A DNA stretch of 64,000 nucleotides, taken from Liolophura sinensis. Its lineage: Eukaryota > Mollusca > Polyplacophora > Chitonida > Chitonidae. Below the pieces are notes generated by a model that was not told where the DNA came from, did no database searches, and saw only the letters and a program-made list of their open reading frames with translations. Location of the stretch: assembly GCF_032854445.1 (NCBI RefSeq), contig NC_088307.1, forward strand, positions 11,236,017 through 11,300,016. Reading direction: 5' to 3'. Below, one piece after another: positions 1-11,256 of the stretch (the stretch's first letter is position 1; every line of letters begins with the position of its first letter). A program made the translations under genes and the position numbers.

Positions 1-1000
1 ACTTACTACTGATAAAAGAATTTAAGTTGACTCGTACATTTTAAGGTGTGCCGACCATTTTAAGGTTTGCCGACAAATGACATCAAGTTACAGGGTGAGC
101 ACAGTCATTGAAACTCCTTGAAAGACAAATACTCCTGGAATTTCCTTGAAGATCTGTGTTTGTCCCGAACTTAAATATTGTCTGCTGAATGCCAAGTCTG
201 TATATCAGGAGCTCGCTGATAATTCTCCCATAATCAGGGCTTCCGCTGGCTCTCGCCATTGTCACATATTTAGAACAATTTTTGAAATGGCGATAAAATT
301 TGAAAAACATGCTTTTGTTTTTGGCGACAAATTTATGTACTTAAGAAAAAATACAAACGTTATACCGAATCTACCATGAGAGTTTTCTGGGGTCTTTAGC
401 AGATTTTCGCAATTTTTCCAATGAAAATAATCCACTTTCTTGCATTTCAAATGGCGTCATCTCAGCGAAACAACAACACAACACAGTTGTATAGGTTAAA
501 AAGTAAATTAAATGTTTCAGAATATGTGCCATTACATAAATTTGTACGCCCTCTGGTTTTCTCCTGTCAGACTGTGTTACTCCAATACTGTACTGATCAT
601 AACGTTGCACTTAAATAAGCTGAATTTACAAATTAATTTCATAACAGATTTTTCTGATAGAGGAAATTACATTTTACCAGGATCCTACAGATAGGTTGAA
701 AAAAGGATTGATTTTTTTTTTTCAAAAAAGAAAAACATGCTGCCAAGCATTGGTCCATTATTTTGAGGGCTGTTGTTCTAAATGTAATGTTTGATAAACT
801 CCAGATATATCTGGAAGAGACCAAACTGATTCTATCAGCTACACCAAGTCAGATAAAAACGAATTAAAGAAGGAGACTTACAAGAGTCATGGCTGCTAAG
901 GAAGTATGGCTAAAGAAAAATAGTATTTACTACAAAATCTGTTGAGTGGCTAAAGTGACTGGCTAAAAAAAATACTACCCAGTGGAAGCCCTGCATAATG

Positions 1001-1063
1001 AATGAATGAATGAATGATTATGGCTTTACGCCACATCGGCAATATTTCAGCCATATCGTGGCG
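1001..1063 (-). mobile_element. Tail-only SINE insertion with 14-bp target duplication
   Basis: A 63-bp segment starting with (AATG)n and containing TTTACGCC, AATATTTCAGC and CATATCGTGGC is flanked by perfect copies of AGCCCTGCATAATG at 987-1000 and 1064-1077. It reads as the reverse complement of a molluscan SINE 3' tail with its (CATT)n end, severely 5'-truncated. Confidence 0.85.
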
Positions 1064-1675
1064 AGCCCTGCATAATGATATATGGCGTTCATTTTTTTTT
1101 ACTGAGCCAAAGCCAGGTCAAAGAATGTGTCGCATTACAGAGGTGAAGGGCAGATATTTCTTGCAAAAGCAAGCGTACTATTCAATATACATGCATGCGA
1201 ATTCAAGCATCTATAATTCAGACTTAAACTATAGTCTATAAATTGCACCATGGTATGTTTGAAAACGACAAAAAACTCCTGGAAAACCCCTTGAAAACTC
1301 CTTGAATTTCATTTTCATACACCTGTACAAACCCTGAGTTACCCTAATTCTTCTATTAGTGGTATTAGTGGTGTTGAAAGTAGAATATTACATTTCTTTA
1401 CGAGCCTTTTGGAAAAGTAAAGATATGAGTATGTTGTTCATTAGATGGCCTAACCATGTGAGAAAGAACCTCAATAACCTCAATGTGTAGTCATCACATC
1501 ACATCAGCAAAAGACATACATATACGACTGCAAAACTGTAAAATGGAATAGAAAACTATACATGTATCATCATAAAACTGTGAAATTGTAATTTCATTCC
1601 TGAAGAACGTGTATAGCAGTAATAGATCACTTTAGAATCTGTGTAGCTGTAGTCAGATTATAAAGCTGTGTACTC

Positions 1676-1889
1676 TAATTCCTCAACCTTTTTGCATGTG
1701 AAGGAGCAAAGTTAAGAGCAGTTTATGCACATTTATAATTTGATTTTGGAGACAAAAATACATTGGTTGGATTGGCCATTTTCAGGGCTTCACAAAAAGT
1801 AGTTTTATCAATGTACACAGAATAATGCCTTTAGAATATGTTTAAATAAACACCTTGCAAATAGATAAAAAAAGGTTGAAAAATTACAG
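1676..1889 (+). mobile_element. MITE family M1, copy 1
   Basis: Starts TAATTCCTCAACCTTTTTGC, ends AAAGGTTGAAAAATTACAG: inverted termini. Interior markers: TTTATGCACATTTATAATTT, CATTGGTTGG, CAGAATAATGCCTT and ACACCTTGCAAA. No coding capacity. Confidence 0.85.
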
Positions 1890-3100
1890 TACATGTAGTT
1901 GTAAACTCAGTGCAACAGTTAAGAAGTTGTAGTTGTAAAACCACTGAAGAATCTGTGTAAATCACATTCAATGTACATGTAACTTTACAATCTGTGCAGT
2001 TGTAGGTACTGTACTTTAAGAGTCTGTGGTTGTAATCACATCATGAAAGAATCCTGGTGGTTTTGATGTTACTTGACTGGGAATAAAATGTGCACAACTT
2101 TCACTTTGCATGCATTTAAATTGCCCTCCCCTCAGATGTATTCTTTAAAGGACAAGACAGCACCTGGGTAAAACATATTTCAGTTGAAAGCAGGATACTC
2201 AAGCTTTCTAAAAAGTTTTAGAAAACTTTATTATTTTGATGTGATTTCACCGAGTAATATGTAGAACAAAATGACAATGATGCACAAATGGCTGGTGTGA
2301 GTCGAGGCAGCCATCTTGAGAATTTTGTCCAATCAGACGCGTTGGTCTCAGATTGCATGGCGTAAGCCGTGACGTAGCCTTTGCCCATTCACTCCATGAA
2401 GTGACATATGATAACACAGAACTACTGCAGAAGACATCATCAGATGTAATTAAAACAGCTAAATCTTTCAATGAGATTTCTTTACAACGATTTAGTTAGG
2501 TGTTACCAAAGGGCCATTTCACAAAGTGTTGAGGGGCAGGTGTGTATCATTTACGGACCATCACAGACATAAAATGAGTTGATTTACAAGTTGCATAATA
2601 TTCAATGACAGTGCCACAAATTACTGTATGTCAGACCGTGGCATACAGACTTGCCTTAAACTACATTCATCTCCCCAAATACATATTTTGTCATTCATTT
2701 TCGTGTTTAGTAAGCAGTTTCTACACAACAAGTATTGAAAAAGTCAGTGAAAAATTCAGTAGGAATGCCAAAGGTTTAAGGGAATGAGAAGACAACATCT
2801 CACCGGACAATGTTTAAAATTAATTGTATCTTATGGTATAATGTTTTTCTTTACGTTTATTACGACTGAATAATTTAAATTTTGTTACCTGGTCGCCCTA
2901 GTGTACAAGGGACGTTTTTTTCTGTTTTAAATACAGTAAAATTATTGAAACACCATGTTCAAGCCAAGGTGCTTTCTCTGACGTCCTCGATAACTAGGTC
3001 AGTGCTGCTTTCTTCTTAGAAGCCACCACTACAAGATTGGAGCATAAAGTCCAGGGACAGTTGAATGCCTACATTAGCTTCATTCATGCTTAGATTTATT

Positions 3101-3333
3101 ATTTTTTTTTTTTGATTGGTGTTTTACGCCGTACTCAAGAATATTTCACTTATACGATGGCGGCCAGCATTATGGTGGGTGGCAGAGCCCGGGGGAAACC
3201 CAGGACCATCCGCAGGTTGCTGGCAGCCCCTCCCACATGCGGCCGAACTGTAAGCCAGCATGAGCTGGACTTGAACTCACAGTGATTGCATTGGTGAGAG
3301 ACTCCTGGGTCATTATGCTGCGCTAGCGCGCTA
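3101..3333 (-). mobile_element. tRNA-derived SINE (family 1), 5'-truncated
   Basis: In reverse orientation it carries the B-box region (GAGTTCAAGTCCAGC on the minus strand), the conserved body and the GTACGGCGTAAAACACC tail followed by a T-run on the plus strand. It is flanked by TAGATTTATT at 3091-3100 and 3334-3343. The outermost part of the tRNA-like head is missing. Confidence 0.9.
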
Positions 3334-4233
3334 TAGATTTATTTCCATTTGTTTCAGAATTGAGCTTGAATCTAGTTGTACAACAATCCTACTGTAATTT
3401 TGTAAACATTTGGGTCAAAATCCCCAGAACAACCCATACTGAGGCTAAGATCTGAACCAGGAATACCCCAGGGTTCATCTGCAGCTAGGCTATTTAAACA
3501 GGGTCGCTGGAGTTCCTTGTAAATGATATAGTAGGCCTACTCTATCAACAGTTCAAGCAGTGGAAGAAATATTCTTCCAGTATGTCCAATTTCCGAGAAA
3601 GCTATTTATCACATGGACCTTCATTACCGAAGTCCATGACTTTTATCTGCCATAGGCTACTGCTTAGACTATTACTAGAGATAACAGTAAACATGATGTC
3701 ACCTTGCTCTCGATAATGGGGATGTGCTTAAACTGTCAAGACAAAGTTTCTCACTAAACTTTTACTGGGTTGAAAAAAAAAAATGTACAAAAATATTTAA
3801 TGCTGGTTTAAGGTACTTTGAATGATTGTCTTTCAGTGGACATAAACTTTAGTCCAATGCTGATTTCTCACTTTAAATCTGATTGTAAAAATCAGGTGTG
3901 TTAATTGTACAGTGTATAGTGTACCTGTTGGCACTAGTGCTTAATTCCCTTGACAGAAAAAAAAGGGGGTCTCTGATCCTTTAGCTTTGTGGTTACAAAA
4001 ATGTCCATATAATCTGATGGATTAGTAAACAGACAATAAAGACCACAATGATGGTGGTAGGACTGTGTCTGTCATCTTTAATCCCATGAAGTATTTCACA
4101 TATGACGGGGTGTGTTAAAGGTATACAATACATCTAAATGACATGGCGGTGGTGGGCATATTTGGATGCACTCTCGGCGAATGGCCTTTGAAGTTTGCAA
4201 AACGGCTGAATGTGATTTTTGTGGCTGATAAAA

Positions 4234-4412
4234 CAGCAAAAGTCAGAGTAGTAGTTTCTGCTGTGTAATTTCACAAATTTTTTGCCACCAGTCAAAGCAG
4301 ATGGGAGTACCTGATTTACAATGTTGAATTTCAATGAAACTAATATTCAGTAAACATGGCACAGGTACACGTGTAGGTATATATGTGGATCATCATGTAC
4401 TGAACGTGAAAC
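4234..4412 (+). repeat. Dispersed repeat E, copy 1, abutting the 54-bp array
   Basis: About 180 bp shared with 8411-8591: AGTCAAAGCAGATGGGAGTA, CATGGCACAGGTACACGTGT and AGGTATATATGTGGAT. The tandem array begins exactly at its right end (GTGAAACTTTG). Confidence 0.88.
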
Positions 4413-5040
4413 TTTGCTCCTACACGTGCAGTGAGATCTTGTGAAACTTTGCATGCCTGCATGCATTGGGCTCCTACACGTGCAGTGAAATCTTGTGAAA
4501 CTTTGCATGCCTGCATGTATGGGGCTCCTACACGTGCAGTGAGATCTCGTGAAACTTTGCATGCCTGCGTGCATGGGGCTCCTACACGTGCAGTGAGATC
4601 TTGTGAAACTTTGCATGCCTGCATGTATGGGGCTCCTACACGTGCAGTGAGATCTTGTGAAACTTTGCATGCCTGCATGCATGGGGCTCCTACACGTGCA
4701 GTGAGATCTTGTGAAACTTTGCATGCCTGCATGCATGGGGCTCCTACACGTGCAGTGAGATCTTGTGAAACTTTGCACACCTTCATGCATGCTTCTCCTA
4801 CAAGTGCAGTGAGATATTGTGAAACTTTGCATGCCTGCATGCATGCGGCATCTACAAGTGCAATGAGATCTTGTGAAACTTTGCACGCCTACATTCATGC
4901 GGCATCTACAAGTGCAGTGAGATCTTGTGAAACTTTGCACGTCTACATGCAAGGGCTCCCACAAGAGCAGTGAGATCTTGTGAAACTTAGAACACCTACA
5001 TGCATGCATGCGGCTCCTACAAGTGCAGTGAGATCTTGTG
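4406..5040. repeat. 54-bp tandem array, about 11-12 copies
   Basis: Unit contains CTCCTACACGTGCAGTGAGA, TCTTGTGAAACTTTGC and ATGCCTGCATGCATGGGG. Since 54 is a multiple of three, long ORFs appear in both strands; they are repeat artefacts. Central copies are nearly identical; distal copies (after about 4780) have diverged, with ACAAG for ACACG. Confidence 0.95.
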
Positions 5041-5130
5041 GCCATTTGTCTAATTAAAACGGGGGCTGTTTGAAATGTGAATGTGGCTTATTTTGGTGTG
5101 GGCCGTCATTACCAGTATACATGTATCTCA

Positions 5131-5275
5131 GATTTATTTGTTTATTTGATCGGTGTTTTACACCATACTCTATATGGAACATTTCGCTTAAAAAATGACG
5201 GCCATCACTATTGTGGGAGGAAACTGGGCGGAGCCAGGGGTTACCCATGACTAATATCTGCATTTTGCTGTCAGA
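5131..5275 (-). mobile_element. Degenerate SINE family 1 fragment
   Basis: The reverse-oriented tail (TTTGATCGGTGTTTTACACC) and half of the body are recognisable, with many substitutions compared with the copy at 5474. The tRNA-like head is absent. It follows the 54-bp tandem array closely. Confidence 0.75.
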
Positions 5276-5473
5276 CCATGTACGCCCAAATGGATTAAGT
5301 CAGCACAAGATTATGTATTATCTTAAAACTTCCTTACATTAGTGTACATGGTTGATTTTTAAATTATTAAATAATTATTTACATGTGGAAGGTGACTGGA
5401 ATGCACATGTAGTTTATGTTTAGTTGTGCTTTTTTTTAACTTTTGGACTTTTACAGTGATCAGTGTATCTATG

Positions 5474-5740
5474 TTTTATTTATTTATGTATTTGATTGGA
5501 GTTTTACGCCGTACTCCAGAATATTTCACTTATATGACGGTGGCCAGCATTATGGTGGGAGGAAACCGAACAAAGCCCGGTGGAAACCCACGATCATCCG
5601 CAGGTTGCTGGACGACCTTCTCATGTACGGCCGGAGAGGAAGCCAGCATGAGCTGGACTTGAACTCAGAGCGACCGCATTAGTGAATGGGGTCTGGGTTA
5701 CATTGTGCTAGCGGGCTAACCAACTGAACCATGGAGGCCC
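5474..5740 (-). mobile_element. Full-length tRNA-derived SINE (family 1)
   Basis: A complete element: (AAAT)n tail, conserved body, B-box region and tRNA-like head ending GGTTAGCCCGCTAGC / GGGGCCTCC on the minus strand. Target duplication CAGTG(T/C)ATCTATG at 5461-5473 and 5741-5753 differs at one base, so the insertion is not recent. Confidence 0.93.
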
Positions 5741-6114
5741 CAGTGCATCTATGTGCCATACATGCATGTTTACCTGTATGGACTTTGTCTGTAGTTTTTA
5801 GGGCTAAACCTTTTCAGCTCAAAAAGTTCAGCAGGGAAGGAGAAAACATTGAAACATGTACAGTTTATCAGCTTTTCTATGTCAGGGTTGATAGTAAGAT
5901 AACACAGTTTTGTCTGTGTGCATGTATACTAGGAAATAGTATAAATGGAAGAAAATGGGGATGGTTGGAATGTGATGTAACCTGCATAGGTGCACGTGTA
6001 GAAATAATTTATATGCAAATAATATTGTATTTGCCCTAACAATTTTGCCTAACAAAATGTGTATTTTAAGAGGTTTTAAATGATTAGATAGATTCTGTAA
6101 ATTACTTTTTCAAG

Positions 6115-6420
6115 TAGGATGTTATGTGTTAGCTTCCAAACAAACCTTAAAAAAAAATTCTAAGATAAGTGGTACTCAGAATCTGGTAAAATTAGTACTG
6201 TATTTCACCTAACCTAGCGTTTTTTTTTTTTCAAGTGACACATTTTGCTTGAATCTGACTGATTTATCCGATTTATAGGGCCACATAAGATTTTTTTGTG
6301 AAGTTTAATTAATTTCTATTCGGACAAAATTAAGCTGTGGCATCAAAAGTTTCATTTCAAGGCCTTTATGTGCTTCTGAAAGTGTACCAAACTTTAGTTG
6401 AAATATAACAACTTCAGTCT
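6115..6420 (+). repeat. Repeat B fragment followed by diverged repeat A
   Basis: 6115-6200 resembles repeat B (TACTCAGAATCTGGTAAAAT). 6200-6420 resembles repeat A: TTTCATTTCAAGGCCTTTAT, TGCTTCTGAA, ACCAAACTTTAGTTGAAAT. Confidence 0.55.
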
Positions 6421-7584
6421 GTCTAGCCATGGACAAAAGCTAGAGTCAAATACCGTGATCAGCAGAAAATTAGAACATTTAAGGTACCATATAGCAGCCA
6501 GAGTTGTTGTGATTGAAGTGTAGCCCTGTACACATAGGGTAATGTGTATACAGGCTCAGGTTAAACAAGCCTAAGGGTTATTGCTGGACAAATGTCGGAT
6601 GGAATTTACATATCCCTCATGCTTGACCAGGAACACCCAGATGTACCCTCTGACCTGTACATGTAATTGCTATACAGCTTTTCCTGTGCAGAAGTATATG
6701 TGTGCATAGAAGGCAGGCATTGCATAGCATTGCTAGACAGTTCATTATGTTGTTTTGTCATATTTCACATGTATATCATATGGTAGTCTGGATATGTGCA
6801 TTCTTAAATTTGGAGATAGAAAAAAAAAATGGGGATGACAAGCAGGTTGGGAGTGGGGGGGGGGGGGGGGTTGAAGTAAGAAAGAAGGAAGGAAAACAAA
6901 CATACATGTAGGTGCATGTGTAGATAATGTACCTTTGTCTTACTGCAACATGTATGCATCAGTAGGCTGGAACGTACAAACTCCTGTAGAACATGACATA
7001 CAAGTACAGTTCCTCATTATCATAAAGTTAATTGCCTTCGAGTTTAGCTGATCTCTTGTGTAAATTACCTACGTGCACGTGTACATGTAAGCTCGTCAGC
7101 ATTATAATTTCTGATACCGGAATAATGAAAAGAAAAATAATAATAATAATAATTTGCATAAGATGATAATCAAGTGTTAAACTATATTTTTGATTCTTTT
7201 CTTTTTTTTTTCTGTTTAAATACATGCACAGTATGAAGACTCTACACTGATACAGCAGTGCATTTAGAGCATAAAGCTCAAGACATTGTTGAAGGGGAGC
7301 CCTTTTACTTTATCATGTACCGCATGTATACTATCTTAGATTGGTGTAAGACGATTAAGAATATGTATTATCCTTCTTTTTGCATTGGGAAAAACTAGAA
7401 AAAACTAAAAACTAAAAACTAGATATTTGTGAATCTTCATTCACGATTGATTTTAATGATTAATTTCTAATTTGATTTCTCTTTACAGTCAAGGAAATTG
7501 ACAGCTGTCTAGCCTTGTATGTACAGGTGCATGTACAAGTGTGACATTCGTTAGCAAGAAATGTTTTAACACCATTCAAAGAAA

Positions 7585-7775
7585 TCATCAAATACACATA
7601 TATACATGTATATATGTAGCAAGCTTGGGAATAATTTTAAAATTGGTGCAGGACATAATGACAGATTTTTCAAGTTATTTATTATTTACACGATGGTTTT
7701 GTCCTGTGTCAACAGTCGGGCCCTGTCAAAATATTATGTGGTACAGGACATTGTCCTTGACCTGCAGGCTTGCTT
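7585..7775 (+). repeat. Dispersed repeat C, copy 1
   Basis: GGGAATAATTTTAAAATTGG, TGCAGGACA and a CTGCAGGCTTGC end are shared in order with 18427-18632. Both copies start in a (TA)-rich stretch. Confidence 0.7.
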
Positions 7776-8410
7776 TAGACACCATATTTTTCACAATCTA
7801 CCACGCTCATGTGTCAGTCGATCTGTGTGGGTAGAAACCTTCATGGATTTTTGTCAGTTTGCCCTAGAATTGAGAATTAAGGTCTGGCTGCGTCTGTACT
7901 TTGTACTGATTCATGCATTGCGTGAGTTGTTTACCTGTATTGTGTGATCTGTATCACACCTGTAATCAGACATCTGAGACATTGAGCTTTTTCACTCACA
8001 TGACAATGATTGCATGGTGTTAAATGTACATATATGTATATATACTGCGTAGCCTTTCTTGACGTTATCAGCTTCCAAGAATATTTGTAATAGTCAAAGG
8101 TTCCATGTAAGAGTACGTGGTTGTTATCAGTAGTATAATCATGCTCAGGTGTGTTCAGGTGCAAATTGAGGTGGTGTACACACAAGTATATCTATATATA
8201 CCTGACCATTGACGAAGGGCTGTTATGTACACAGGGCACTCCAGTTTCTTTCATCCATAAACCTGTCTGCCGTCGTGTAATTGAAAGAATTCTTAAGTAC
8301 ATCGTTAAACACTTGAATCAAATAAATATAAATAAAAAATTTATGGAGAGAAGCTGAAGACTTTCTCAGCTTAAAACAGAATTACGGGTGTGTATTTGTA
8401 CAGACTTTGA

Positions 8411-8591
8411 CAGCAACAGTCAGAGTAATAGTTTCTACTTAGTAATTTTACAAATTTTTTGCCACAAGTCAAAGCAGATGGGAGTACCTGATTTGCAGTG
8501 TTGAATTTCAATGAAAGCGATATTCAGCAAACATGGCACAGGTACACGTGTAGGTATATATGTGGATGATATCATATACTGAATGTGAAAC
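8411..8591 (+). repeat. Dispersed repeat E, copy 2, without array
   Basis: About 85-90% identical by eye to 4234-4412, ending at the corresponding GTGAAAC but followed by unrelated sequence rather than the 54-bp repeats. Confidence 0.88.
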
Positions 8592-10119
8592 GTTCATGTT
8601 TGTATTTAATTACTGTATTTCACCTTAATTAACAGGTAAGTAAAAATGCTCTTTCAGAAGCTCATAAAGACCTTAAAATGACAATTTTCATGGCAAGAAA
8701 TTAATGAAAGCCCCCCCCCCCCCCTCCCAAAAGTGGTAAGTATCCCTATAAAGTGGATGAAACGTGAATTACAATCAAACAAAATGTGTCTCTTAAAAAA
8801 TGCTAAGCTGCAGGTGAAGTACAGTACTTCATGAAAGATATATACATGTATTGTAATTGGAAGGGAACTAGGAAGGAAAAAAACTTTACCGTATCAGATT
8901 CCCTGTTTGAAATCAGACACATTGCCTTAAGAGGATTTGTTTGCGTTTTAGCTGTACCTGTGTGCACAATCATAACAAAGAAAAACTGTCTCATTTGTGA
9001 CTGTTACTACAAAAAGGTTGGATTAAGCGCAGTTTTTACCTGTCGGATTTGCATTACGAGACATAGGTACAATCTGCCCGACCTGTGAGAGGGTCATGTC
9101 CCTTCAGGTAAATATACACTTTGATGTGTATGAGAGGTATATCAAAGGTTAACTGAGAGCAGGTAACGTGATTATCATGCATAATGAGTTTCTACCTGGA
9201 CAGGTGAGACAGAATGACACAAAGGTATGCACTGTTGCAGTGTGTGCACTTGGAAAATGGCATGTGTAAACACAGGTGGATCGAGTGATCTATTTGTAAG
9301 TTTATCCTCTTTGATATGTTTACTTCAAATAAGTTCCACGAGTGAAATGGACTTGGATTTACATAAATACGTGTATTTATTTAAGGAAATCTTCTCAGTG
9401 TTCAACTTCTATTTGAAGACACGCGTAGGTGTCTTTCTTTGAGTTCTATTTTAAAAGGTATGCGCCATTGACTTGTGTAAACACTATGCGATGTTATGTG
9501 AATTAAGTTGCCATATATACATGTATGTGAAAGGGCTATCCCCTTGTTGTTACACATCCTTGTGTTGAGAAAAAAATTGCTTAATTAAGAATGTTTCTTT
9601 AGTGTTTGTCTTGCCAGATAGTTTGTCTGCAAAGTATTAAGTAAACCGAAGCATGGATAATCATCTGTCAGTACTATTATAAACATGGTTTACTGTTATG
9701 TGTACATCTACGTGTACATGTACATGTATGTGTATGTACAAATGTTGGCATCTGACTGTACCTGTACGTGTGCATGTACATGTACAAGGCAGTGAACAGT
9801 TGACACAGGTGGAGAACTTGAACAGGTGAAACATACTGTACACCTTCCTCATGTACATGCATGTAAAATGTTTGTTTCGAGGAATTAAGCTAAGCAAGTG
9901 TTCGTCACCATTGTGTTGTCAGAGATAATTAATTTTTATGTCCTGTTTTGTTCTTATGGTATAATTGATTCATTGATGATTTTCGCTGAACGCTATTTTA
10001 TATTCCTTCATTATGATAACAACAAAACAAAGAGGAAAAAAGCAAAACATGCACGTATGTGTCTCTGAGATAGAAACATGTACATGTAAGTACAGAATTT
10101 ACCCCCACAAATATTAAAC

Positions 10120-10304
10120 TTCACTGCCTCGGTGGCCCAGTGGTTAGAGCGTCTGGGTAGGGTCATATTTAAGACTTTAGAAATGGTACTTGCTGCTGCC
10201 TTGCTTGGTGCTCACGTACATACACCCTAACAATTACTTGTCATCATATGTCTGAAAAATTAACAGGTACGACGAAAAACAAGTGTGCAAACATACATTC
10301 ATAT
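10120..10304 (+). mobile_element. SINE (family 2), internally deleted
   Basis: The head GCCTCGGTGGCCCAGTGG is tRNA-like (A-box region). The tail CATCATATGTCTGAAAAATT and TACGACG belongs to the second SINE family. The middle is short compared with the copy at 19791. Flanked by perfect AAATATTAAAC at 10109-10119 and 10305-10315. Confidence 0.85.
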
Positions 10305-10724
10305 AAATATTAAACCTACATGTACAGTATGTCTGTCAGGGTAACCCATGACATTCCCACTGGTTAGATGGAGGTAGTGACATTCCCTGGTAACTAGGGG
10401 CAGGTAATCCTGATTAAACATAAATAAAATACTGTTTTACTCTGGAATCTGTCACAGAAGATCGAAGGCAAATCATTTGGGATATTGAGCAATGATTGTC
10501 AGATTTTGAAATTCTAAGCAAGTTACCTTATATGGCTTTGAAAAATCCGTGTTTATAACATAGAGCAATATTTTCCAGATTTTTAAATAGTAATCAAGTC
10601 CCTGTAAATACATGTTCATGTAACTCCGAAGAATTGTAATTCAAGACGCGGGGTGCTCTATTTGAGGTTACAGTATTGAGCAGTAATTCTCAGATTTTGA
10701 AATTCTCTGAAGTTCTGTTTAGGT

Positions 10725-10950
10725 GAATGTATTTCCCTAAAGTTTAAAAAAAAATTCTTCAAATGACACTTTTTATTTGATTCTCTGATTAAATTTATTC
10801 ATACATCTTATAAAAGGAAGTGTCCTTTTTTTTTATTAGTTTCTCATCAGAAAAACTGTTAACCATTAGCGTTTAAAGTGTCATTTTAAGGCCTTTATAC
10901 ATGTATGCTTCTGAATATGATCTTTTATATACCACTCAGTAGATGAAATG
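10725..10950 (+). repeat. Diverged repeat A member
   Basis: AAATGACACTTTTTATTTGA, GTGTCATTTTAAGGCCTTTA and a TAGATGAAATGCA end match the order in 6200-6420 and 51720-51910. Confidence 0.6.
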
Positions 10951-11017
10951 CAGTAATTCTACGTTACCATTAGTCATATCATAATAATAATGAAATCTTA
11001 ATGTCAAACATATTAAA

Positions 11018-11256
11018 GGGGCCTCCGTGGCTCAGTCGGTTAGCGCGCTAGCGCAGCGTAATGACCCATTAGCCTCTCACCAATGTGGTCGCTGTGAGTT
11101 CAAGTCCAACTCATGCTGGCTTCCTCTCCGCGGATGGTCGTGGGTTTCCCCCGGGCTCTGCTCGGTTTCCACCCACCATAATGCTGGCCGCCGTCGTATA
11201 AGTGAAATATTCTTGAGTACGGCGTAAAACACCAATCAAATAAATAAATAAATAAA
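11018..11256 (+). mobile_element. tRNA-derived SINE (family 1), internal deletion
   Basis: Head GGCCTCCGTGGCTCAGTCGG, B-box region, body and (AAAT)n tail are all present. About 30 bases between the 'CTCTCCG' and 'CGGATGG' motifs are missing relative to the 18822 copy. Flanked by perfect TCAAACATATTAAA at 11004-11017 and 11257-11270, so the insertion is fairly young. Confidence 0.95.

Noticed and set aside
4340-5045. Long ORFs on both strands (166, 180 and 232 codons) in the 54-bp array
   Set aside because: The unit is a multiple of three without stops, so several frames stay open; there is no start context, splice support or recognisable protein.
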